Origin: Leguminivora glycinivorella
Taxonomy: Eukaryota > Arthropoda > Insecta > Lepidoptera > Tortricidae
Length of the DNA: 64,000 nucleotides
Direction of reading: 5' to 3'
NCBI RefSeq assembly: GCF_023078275.1
Contig: NC_062990.1
Span: forward strand, 12,477,549 to 12,541,548
Under the pieces are notes generated by a model, which made no database searches, was not told the origin of the DNA, and saw nothing but the letters and a program-made list of their open reading frames with translations. Below, in pieces: positions 21,001 to 33,000 of the stretch. The position numbers and the translations under genes were made by a program. Position 1 is the stretch's first letter, and each line of letters opens with the position of its first letter.

Positions 21001-24000
21001 CAATAATAGTTCACCACAAAATCAAAGTGCTACTAGTAATAAATATAGCCAGAAGATAAATACACAAATCCAGAATATGTTCTTGTTTCCCACAGATGAA
21101 TTCGAGGTATACAGAGTTATAAAAAATCTGAAAAACACTCCATCCGTAGGCTTCGATGGAATTTGCACAAAAATATTAAAACAAACTGCTGTACTGTTGT
21201 CACCTATCCTTACTCACCTAATAAACAGATCGTTTTCTGAAGGTATATTCCCAGAAAAACTGAAATTATCCATTGTAAAGCCGCTGTTCAAAAAAGGAGA
21301 TAAAGAATCACTCGACAACTACAGACCCATTTCTTTGATACCTGTGTTATCGAAGATCATAGAAAAGATAATGCATACAAGGATTACAAAATACCTGAAG
21401 AAGTATGATATATTAGCATCACAGCAATATGGATTTCAAAAAGGCAAGTCTACCACTCTAGCAGCGTTTAATTTAATAAAAGAGGTAACATTAAGTATAG
21501 ATATGAAAATACCAACTACTGCTGTGTTCTTTGATCTAAGTAAAGCGTTTGATTTTGTATCACATGATATATTACTCAAAAAATGCGAGGCTTATGGTCT
21601 GCGGGGGCCCATTAAACAGTTAATCGAAAGCTATCTCAGTAATAGATACCAAAAGGTAGAGTTAACGAGCATTGATTCAAACGGTGAAGCTGTTACCTAT
21701 CACTCTAGCGCAAAGCCTAACAACGTGGGAGTCCCTCAGGGAAGTATTATGGGTCCCTTACTGTTTTTAATTTATGTGAATGATTTGCCACTAGTAACGC
21801 ATCATCATTGCACTCTCTTTGCTGATGACATCTCGGTTGTAGTCAAATGCACAGATAAAAACACATATAACGATGACATAAACCATACCGTCCATAATAT
21901 AATACACTGGCTGAATGACAACAACCTACACATAAATTTGACTAAAACTACATACATGCAATTCCTTAGCAGGTTCGGAAACAAAGAGGACATTACACTA
22001 AAATACGAACACCACGTTATAACAGAATCTGACGAAGTAAAATTTTTAGGTATATTAATAGATAATAAACTGTCCTGGACTCCACAAATTCAACAAATAT
22101 GTAGTAAAATAAATCGTTTTGCTTATGCACTTTGGAGACTTGCCAAAATAACAAACCAAAAGACTGCATTAAAAGCCTACCATGGCTATGTTGGTTCAAT
22201 TTTGAGGTATGGGGTTTTACTATGGGGTAACTCGGTGGAAGTAAATAGGGCATTTCTAGGACAAAAACAATGCTTGCGTGGTATATGTGATGTACATTCT
22301 TTAGTGTCATGTAAACCATTATTCAAAAAACTAAATCTCCTGACTGTGCCCTCTTTGTATATCTTCCAAATGTGCGTGTTTGTTAAGACCAATGCTGACT
22401 TATTCTGTACAAAAGACCAAGTATGCCATTTCAACACGAGGTACCCAAACCGGCTATACTGTCCGCGAATAAGAACTGACCTATGTCGTCGAAATTGTTT
22501 CCCTATGGCCATATGTATCTTTAATAAGTTGCCCTTGAATATTCAAACTCTGACATTAAATGAATTTAAAACGACACTATTCCAGTGGCTATTAGAAAAG
22601 ACATTCTATTCAATAAAAGATTTTTTAAATAATTAAGTTTAGTGCTCTTGACCTAGGATATTGTGATTATAACTTTTATTTTAATGTATTATTTTCAACT
22701 TATTTATTGATGGTAATGAAATGTAAATTTAAATGACTGACTAGTAGTATATTTGCATGCCTTTTGTCAATAGACATTTTCTATTTATAAAAATGGCCTA
22801 ATATTTTATTTATTTAATTTTAATTTTACTGTAGGTTAAGATATAATTTTGCATGCCATTTGTGGCTAAACATGTATTGCTACTCAAAAATAATAATGTA
22901 CCACCTAATGTATACCATGTTTATCGCAATAAAGTAATTCATTCATTCAATTCATTCATTCATTCATTCATTCATTCATTCATTCATTCATTCAATTCAG
23001 TAACAGTGCAGTTCAGTTGGCAATGGGCTTAGAGGTCTATAGGTCACAGACTACTTACCATAAGGTGGACTGTATGCGTGTTTGCCGCACAAGCACTCAA
23101 CATGAAAATTTATTTTTGATACTTATTGAATTGGTGAGGATTGGTCAAACAAAGGGTTGTGTTTTGTCACAGAATATATAAAAGTACAAGTACTGAAGGC
23201 TCACTCTTAACAGGGAGAACCATTTGGGACGCCGTGGTGGACGGTCGTGTCCGGAGCAAGTCTCATAAACGCGTAAAAACCCATCGAAACAATAGATCCC
23301 AAGTGCAACCGCTGCACGTGCATCTAAATACCGCCGACGCGCCCCGACCCGACCAAAGCTCCCGTGACGCGTTGTACCTAACTTCAGACTTTTGTGACAG
23401 TAGTGTTAAAATGTATAGAGCTTATAGTTTTCGCGTTACGAGTGTGCCGTGTGTTTTCTTATTTACTCAATTTATAGAGACAGTGCGAGACCAAAAACAC
23501 CCAGTAGCATCCAAACAGACAATCCGCAGTACGAGTTACGAGCTTCTTCCCGCACCACAAGCGTGTGCAGTGTGTTTACATACTTACAGTGACAGTTGCT
23601 CAATTTTTAGAGACAGTGTTAGATTAAATACCTATACTTAGGAGTACTTAGTAGCGAATCAAGCCAAGTGCCGGTGGCTCTCGTCGTCGCGCCGCCCATA
23701 CCCAACCTGGGCCCGGCGCCTACTACCCAACGTCGAGAAGCAGCGGCTGATGCTAACTACACCTTCATTGCGACCAAATTGGTGAGCTCGTTCCATCTCT
23801 GTTGTCTTACTTAGCGCTAACACCGGTGCTCCTAGGTTTAGGTGCCTATTTAACTAGATTTAGCTTGACCAAGTTGTTAAGCCTCAACGAAAGGGATATC
23901 AGCTGATTACAATTATACGCCCAGTTTAGCTAATTATACACATTGTGCCTAATTTATATAACGCGACTATTTATTTACTATTTAATAAGCACAACACATA

Positions 24001-27000
24001 GTATGCTTGTATTCCACATAGTTCAATCTAATGGTAATTATTTATTTGTTTCTAGGCGAGGTAACAAAATGTAAATCGGATACAAATATCATGTAACTGT
24101 ACTAAACATATATACTTAATACTAAATTTATATTTTAAGAATAACCAAGCGAAACATTCAATAATGTATACCTATCATTTGTACACGCTATCATTTTAAG
24201 TAACTTATTATTATTACACCTACCTAACTTTGATTTCAAATCTATAATCTAGCATCGACTTAAGATAAGGTTATTTGTCACTAGCCTGAAAGAGCCAGTC
24301 ACGTGACCAATTTCAGTTATATTTAAGCTAATCTTATAGTCCTATTGAATCTAATCTTAAGTTACATTAAGTAACGCCTTATTTGATCAGTTTTAAATTA
24401 ATGAATCGAGAACAAAAGTTAACATTGACTCGCAGAACCGTTGAGCGATAGCCGTGACGTTACCATAAAATTATACCTGACTATTTTAGTAACTAGGTAG
24501 GTAAGACAGGTCACATAGTCCAGGTACCTCAATTAAACTATATTAGCTAAAATTTCCACTACGCAATTTCCATGGGCCGCATAGTTCATATTAGTTAATT
24601 AAGTTATGTGTCTAGAACTAGCGCTACGGTTCTGCACTAGACAGGAAAGTTGATTTAAGAAGGCCTGTAATGTTGGTCTCAATAAAACCGATAGCGATGT
24701 CTATTTGACCAGGTTGTCAGCATTAAAATTACCATTGCTTTTGCGCTGTATAACACTTTATATCATACCTTTGGTACCGTTTTAACTAAGAACTGTAACG
24801 AAATATCTTAGTTTGGAAAACATACCTATAATATTGTGGATACTAACTTCACTTTACTTAGCTTTACATAATAGCACCTTAGGTACTTACTCAACAGCTG
24901 GAAATACAAACAAGTATCTGAGACTCAAAAAAAGGAAAAAAAACACGGGCTGTTTTCTTGAACTATCTGGGCAACTTTTACAACATAACACATTGCACTT
25001 TCAAACCATAAACCAAGCCAATAACTTCCCATTAAAGAAAAGGATAAATTACTCTCTTAAAAAAACCAAGACAATTTCCTTGTAAAGACGCACACATCTG
25101 GCCTCCAGTCACCGCTATTCTGCCAAACACGGTCAAAAAGGATATAAATTATGCAATACTCTATTGATATAGGGTTGTTTAACGGCCGGCCGCCCGACCA
25201 TAGTATAACTGCAAACCCCATTAAATCTTTTCATCCAAATGTCTTTCCAAATTCCTGACGCAAATTTATAACTAAGACAATAGGCCCCATCTGGCATTCG
25301 AACCCACGCTACCTACTAGAGAAAAAAATAACAATCGCTTTTATTACCAGACCAGACTAAACCGGCCAACTATATTAAACTATATTTTTATTCTCTCAGT
25401 TTTAGGTACCTACATGAATACATACGGGCGCGATCTAGTGTTGTAGTACCTGTGGTAGTCAAAATAGTGGGTACTAACAGAAGTATAGTACTTATTAAGT
25501 GATTTCGAGTGTAGATGATGAAGTGACTATTACTACCATAATTTGTTGTTGTTATTATCTGTGCTATCCTTAAGTGAACTTGTGTATCTAATGCTATATG
25601 TGTTGTGGTGAATGGATGCACCGTGAAAGTATGGGCCTAAAATTGTGAGGGTCTTTTATGAGCTCGAAGAAATAGATGTCACAAGAAGATACCAAAGAAA
25701 TACATAAACCCTTATTTGCCTAAATGGTAATACATAGTTGCATCAGCGCTTTAAAACGTTATTCATTCTTAATTATCCCATCAGCGGACGTGTTATCAAA
25801 CATATCGCCGTAGACGTCTACAACCAGCAACACTATTACATTACTCTGCACTTACCCACAACAGGACAACGTTACTGGAGCCCTTATTACTTCGCCAAGT
25901 CTGCTCATATTATGGACACTCAAACTGTTTGCACTAAACCTCACGTGTTTGTCGTCTGTCAAGAAATAAGAAATACATCGAGTTCACAAAGAATGACATG
26001 AAATGAAACTATCAACGAGAATAAGCAACAGAAAAAATAACTCATTATCTAAACAGTGCTCAACTCAACCCTCTTCGTAGATCATCATCAAGAATGCGCT
26101 GCGCAGCCGGTTGAACAAAACTGAGAACCGTGCTACAATATCTACAGAATGCTAGCCTCAGTTTTATCTTACAGTGAAAGCAGTTACAGTGTGAAATATT
26201 TACCAAATTTAACAATTACTTAGTTACGTTTTGATTTTTTAGTGTCATTTGTTTAGTTAACGTATAGTAAAGTGTTGTGGGTGATCTTAACAGTGGCAAT
26301 GTAGTAATCAACCAATATTTACACACTTCACGCGTAGAGACTACTTATGGAAGAATTGAGACAAAGAAGAACAATATACATGGGATCCGTGGAGTTATAG
26401 AAAACTACCGATATACTCCACTATCGCTGAAATAACACAACTACAACGTGCAACGACATCAAGCTGGCTCTGAAACCGTAAAAGAAGACGGGAGAAGCCC
26501 CTCTGGAAGCTAGCCAGCTTCCGTCTGATACATCCGAGACGAAGAAATGACAAGTGAGACAAAGGGGAGGGTGTATTTTAAATGCAGTCACATATCCTCA
26601 CACCTAATATTTATTACACACCAAGTATAGTATTTATCTACCCAACGCTGACTTTACGATGCCTTGTATTCGGGTCGGCTCCAAATTTCCCGTCTCTCCT
26701 ACTATCCTGACTGCAAACCCTACACTCCCAACCCTATCTACTGGGTGCTCTGGTGTCTTGGACAGGCTGCGGGGGCCTACGGCGGGGCAGCAGGGGTTGC
26801 TGCGCAATGAGCCAGTTTGCAAACGTACTCTGTCTGATTCTGCGTTCGAGTCTTAGTCGGTGAGATGTGACGCAGACATATCCAACGACTCGCTGCCTCT
26901 TAGGCTCAATCATCAGAGTCACGTGAGCCTACAGCGCTATTGCGTATCAAAATCTCCTCCCCCTGTAGTCTCCCCTTCCTAGTCCTTGCAGCAGGATCTG

Positions 27001-30000
27001 CTGGCTGGAGTTACCCCCTGAATCTGAATCTGAATCTGAATCTGAAGTACTGAAGGCTCACTCTTAACAACCTGTCAACGGACCGCATGCGACATTGAGT
27101 TCCATTGCGCATAGGGTTTGCAATCCGGATATTCGAATATCCGAATTATTCGAATATCCGCCAATATTTTTATCCGAAAATATTCGAATAATCCAAGTGA
27201 AATTATCCGGATAAACGGATAATTTCTATAAACATTATTTTTTATTTATAAGTAATATATTTAATAAATAGACGTCACTGAAACCAATTTCGATCAATTC
27301 TTAATACGGATAATGTTATTGCTAACAAGTTAACACCTATATCTTCAAAATCAAACTAATATTATTTCATTCTAGCTTTTCTAGGCAAATTGCTTCACCC
27401 CACGCACTCAGTTCTTATCGAATATTCGATTAATTGGATGATTTAGAAAAACAGAAAAACGTTCGATTATCATTTTTTTTATATGAAAACGTTACCCCAA
27501 TCTACTTTCATTACTGATAATAGCTAACGTGAAGTTATCTGTAAAACCGTACTTAATAAGGGAGATTTATACCTAGATTTCCTGGTCCCTTGTTGTTTTG
27601 AAATTGAAATTTAGCGCCTTACTCCGAATTTAGCTGTTACCAGTTCCATAGCAATTTAGTACGCCAGAACTCCCTCCACTTCACTAAGAAATAAAAGGTA
27701 TTTTCCTTTTAAGTCCTTAGTTACATGCATACACAAAAGTCGGTCTAATTACTACTTATACTTCGAAATCCTAGTCGATCTACTGATCAGCTTGGAAACT
27801 AAAACCCATCAAATCGCTGCCGAGCAATTTGAAGCGTTTTGGATTTGAATTTTTAAATAAGTTCGCCTTTGTGCCTCCTCCTTCTACATTCTTTTAAATT
27901 TGATGTCTTGTATATTTTGTGTTGGTAGCACAATAAAGAATTTACTTACTTGCTTATTTGTCACCTATCCCCTTCCATTGGTACTTTGGTACCAGCCACT
28001 GTGCAACTAAAGTCTAAAATGATCCACACCTGGATAGGAAGTGTCTTCGACTAACTGGTCTTCTCTTTTTTTATTATTCTGTTTTGCACGAGTACCTATA
28101 TCTTTGCTCATTCCTGTTCTAATACCCTAACCAGGACGCTTTTGTTTAGAGCCTACGAAGAGAGTTTTCAACTTTTTATATTAAGTATCCGATCCGGTCC
28201 AAGATGGCATCTGGTACGGGCGCAGGCATTTATGCAAATGACTACAGTGGTAGTATCAGCAAGGGCAATTATGCCACTGTTTTCCAAGCCGAGACATATG
28301 CAATAATTGCCTGTGTTCATGAGAATATAGTTAGACAAACCCAAAGGAAGAATATCTATATACTCAGCGACCGTCAGGCGGCACTCAAAGCTTTCACATC
28401 GCCCAGAGTTGACTCTAGACTGGTATTAAACGGCATTCAAGCTCTTAACAAGCTTGGAAGGTAAAACAGGGTGCAACTGGTATGGATACCAGGGCACGAA
28501 GGCTTCACTGGCAATGAAAATGCTGATGAACTTGCCAAGGCCGGATCTGAAGACAACTTCATAGGTCCGGAATCTTTTGTGGGCCTTTCACAAGGAACCA
28601 TTAAAACGGCTATCTATCTAATCACCAAAAAGAGTGGGATGCCCTGGTAGGCCTGAAGCATTCAAAGCTCTTTATGGCGGAGGGTAGACTCTGGGTGGAG
28701 CAAAAAGCTAGGAAAGCTAAACAACAGACAACTCCAAATTATAACGGAGGTGTTCACAGGCCATTACGGCATCAAAAGAATTTTGGCCAAAATGGGACAC
28801 GCTGACAACACTGACTGTCGCATGTCTGGCGAAGAGGAAGAGACCGTCAGACATCTAATGTGTGAATGTCACGCCCTCGCCAGACAAAGAATGAAGAACT
28901 TTGGAGCAGGCTACCTAGTACCAAAGGACTTCAGAGAGCTACCCATGAGCCTCATCATCCGATACGTGTGGAGATGGTCGAGAAGCTCCTGAATAGCTTC
29001 AGATCTTAGGATCGAAGGGGGTAATTGCACAAAAGATCCCGATGAGTCGAAATGTATCCGGAAGGACCCTCGCAGATTTAAGATAAGATAAGTATCCGAT
29101 CCGATAAGGACTGACTCCTATACATTCTCGAAATCATTCAAGGCGCCATCTTTGATTTTTGCCTTTGACATCCTTCCTACATCCGATATCGGATCGGATA
29201 ATATGACAACGCTGTATAGCCCTATAACCATCATCATATCCAATGATGTTGTTTCACGTTCCACTCTACACAAGCCATCCTCTCTACCATCCATTTCCAA
29301 GGTAAAGGTATTGTCAGAAAAACTTCTCCTTATACCTAACACCTAACTAATCACTACTACTGTCTTATATCAACAGCTCACTATCTGATTGCAAGATTCT
29401 AGTCAATAGAACTAAAGATAGAGAGTTAGGTGTGTTTTAATTTCTACAGTTTGCTGATTTACGCAAAAAATAAATAAAATAATTATGTAGGTAAATTTCG
29501 CATTATGGCACTCATCTATCTCAGCCGTAATCAATTCCACGCTTATACGCACCTGGAACATTAATTTTGTTCCATTTCATAAATTATCCGAAATTATCCG
29601 ATTATTCGAATATTCGAATAATAAAAATTGTATTATCCGAATTATTCGAATATTAAAAACCCGTCGGATAATGCAAACTCTAATTGCGCAGCATGCAGGT
29701 TGTCAAACTTTATGGGCCGCGAACTCGCGGCCGTCGAAATGCACGAAAGAAACACGCAGTGAGCCGCCCTGGTTTTGTTACAAACAATTTCCATAGAATA
29801 CTTTGAATGAAATCTAAAAAGGGACACTAAACTTTTAGAGGAGCGCTCCAAAACATCCAAGTTTATTTCACTAACATGACAAATGAGTTTTGGTAAAATT
29901 GTGTGCCAAAATAATATAGACATAAATGTAAAAACTCAAAACTCACTTGTCAGGGTAAAACCTCGCTCGCGATTTAATACCTAAAAGTGAAGTAAAACTG

Positions 30001-33000
30001 TGTTTTATCCTATGAAAACTGTTTAATTGTGCTTGTGAATATTGTTGGAAACTGTAATAGTGTTATCTGCACGTAAAACTACGAATTCTGAACAAAAACA
30101 GTGCTAAATAGCCGTGTCTGACATTTGTGGCTACTGAAATATATAAACCTACCCTCATTATTTTTTCTCAAATTGTCATTCAGTGATACCAGTGCAAACA
30201 TTCTAAAAACTACCAAAAAAAAAAATGTCTGGAAAGAAAATCGGAAGCCCTAGCGTATCAGCACAGGGGAAATGTTCGAAATGTCAGAAAGCACCAAATG
30301 AAAAGAAGTTTTCTGTTAATTGTGATATGTGCAAAAATCTGTTTTGTAACGACTGCCATGGGCTGTCTCCGACGGAAGTTAGAGTGCTTGAACTAAAGAC
30401 AGTCGCAAGAGTTATGACTTTTTACTGTCCTGACTGCCGATCGGCAATAACGCAATTGCCATTGATTCTAAAAAAGCTAGATGAACTAACCAGTGAAGTG
30501 CAAAAGCTGCGGGTACGCCAAAGCATGCTGGAGACGGAATCAGCTGTTCGTGAAATAACTGAAAGATCAAATAGGGCTAACAACAGTAACAACATCATCA
30601 TCTATGACATTCCTGAGTCTACGAGTGAGACCGCAGAAGAGAGAAAAGAGCATGATATGCGAGAAACTACGACTTTGATAACCAGTGTTTCGAAGAACGT
30701 GAGCTGTGTAGGAATAAAAGCGTTCCGCCTGGGTGCTAAGTCCAGCAGCCGCACTTCGCCACGCCCCCTCAAAGTCATCTTACGCAGCAAGAGGGATGCG
30801 ATTGAAGTGCTCAGCAACAAAAAAAGACTAGCAAAGCCAGCTTCTGTGAAAGCAGACCTCACTCCCATGCAAAGAGAATACCTACAGTATCTAAGGGAAG
30901 AATTGAACAGGCGTATAAGCGAAGGTGAAACAGGAATTACCATCAAGTACATCAGGGGCCATCCAACAATCGTAGAGACCGACAAACTAGCCACCGGACC
31001 GACAAAAAACCAATAATTCACATCAGTAATAGCCATAATGTCCCAATCCCAACAGGGGCCGCCAACAAGTCCAACAACAACAGGGTCACCACAGTTAGCG
31101 TAAACTTACCTCCTATTATTACGGTTACCATTTTCTATACGAACATACAATCGGTCACTTCTAAATTCGACCTTTTTCTGACTAGAATAAATAATCTGAA
31201 ACCTACCCTCATTGTTATTACAGAAACATGGCTAAAACCAATTATTCCCGACTCTATGATAAAAATACCAGGCTATGACTTATACAGGGATGACCGGACT
31301 AAAAAACGTAGTGGTGGAGTAGCAATATATGCTGCAAATGAACTGGATATTACAATGAGAACGAAACTTAACAGCAAGTATAACACTAAACATACATCTT
31401 TGGAATGCCTATTCTTGGACGTAGAAATTGGTAGCTACAAGTTCATATTGTGTGGTATATATAGGGGACAGGACTCAACAATTGATCAGGACAATATCCT
31501 ACTTAATATGCTGAACGAAGCTTCGGAGTCTAATCTGCTAATCGTATTGGGGGATTTTAACTACAGGGGCGTCAAATGGCCAGTGGAAAGTTCAGGATAC
31601 CTGACACCTAGAGAGAACAACTTCGTGCAGTGGTACAACAACTCCAACTTCCATCAACTAGTAAATAAAGACACCAGATATCGCCAGGGCAACCAGCCAT
31701 CCTGCTTAGATCTTATACTAACTAATGATGATATACTCATATCAAATGTAGACCACCAAGCTCCTATTGGTAAAAGTGATCATACCTGCCTGCAAGCTAC
31801 CATACAGTTCCAAACAAAGATACCTAACGCTACAAGACATTTTCGATACAACTACAATAAAGCAGATTTTAACAAAATAAATGACACACTATTACCTAGG
31901 TTACCACACAGAATGGACTCAGTGGAGAATGTCACATCACAATACGATATTTTCCTTGCTGAAGTGAAGAATGCCATGGCCCTACATGTGCCGCAGACTA
32001 AAACAAATACTGTTGTACGTGATAAACCGTGGATCTGTAAAGAGACTCGAGATATGATAAAGCAGAAAACAGAACTTTGGGATAAATATGTGCTAACTGG
32101 TTTGGAAGAATATCACAAAGATTACCGAAGGCTTAATAACAAGTTAACTAACCGTATAAAAGCGTGCCGAATTAAATATGAAACTAGCTTATTGAAAACT
32201 GGCCCAAAGCGATTTTACTCCTACATTCGCCAGCAAATAGCATCGAAAGTGAGCACACCCAGCGTTGTCTGCAACAAACAAGGACTTACTGTAACGTGTG
32301 CCCCTGACATTGCTGAGGCCTTTGCGGACCAATTTGAGGATGTCTTTCAGATAGAACCCCAGGGACAGCTACCACAACTAGATCCATCACTCAGAGTTCA
32401 GGAGAGCATTACAGATGTTACCTTTTCAGTAGATAAACTTAAACAAGTCATTAAAGATATGAAAACAGATTCTGCACCAGGACCAGATGGCATCCCAGTT
32501 ATACTACTGCAAAAGTGTGACGCCTTACTCGGCCCATTAGCATTGATAATGCAGACATCATATGACACAGGCATTTTACCAGAGCAATGGAAAACAGCTA
32601 CTGTCACTCCAATATACAAAAAGGGCAACAAGCTTGAACCATCGAACTACAGGCCGATAAGTCTTACTAGTGTAGCATCCAAAGCTATGGAAAAAATTAT
32701 AGTTAAACACATAAGAGGATTTCTTGCCCTGCACAGTGTAATAGGTGACCAACAGCATGGTTTCTGCCCTCATCGATCTACAGTATCCAACTTGTTATCT
32801 TGCCTCTCTTCCTGGACAAAAAGCTTTGACAACAGAGACCCTACGGATGTAATTTATCTTGATTATGAAAAGGCATTTGACAAAGTTCCCACAGAAAGGC
32901 TACTTCTTAAACTAGAACACTTGGGAATCCGTGGGAAACTGTTACTATGGATAAGGGCTTTCCTGCAACAAAGAACCTTTGAAGTTAGAGTTGGTTTGAC

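Larger units (their letters stand above)
18160..22995 (+). mobile_element. CR1-group LINE, near full length
   Basis: It comprises a 5' region, ORF1 (18258-19769), ORF2 (19774-22636), a 3' UTR and an (ATTC)n tail at 22943-22992 preceded by aataaag. ORF1 with an SGNH-like domain and a tail of short tandem repeats are CR1-group traits. The 5' boundary is approximate. The element lies antisense in pICln intron 1. Two lesions are visible: a TTAA-flanked MITE in ORF1 and a one-base A-run frameshift at the start of ORF2, so it is recently dead. Confidence 0.85.

Noticed and set aside
28204..28992. A cellular RNase H gene
   Set aside because: Its context (14-bp duplications, 5' truncation, LINE-type Cys/His tail, frameshifts) shows a dead retrotransposon end.
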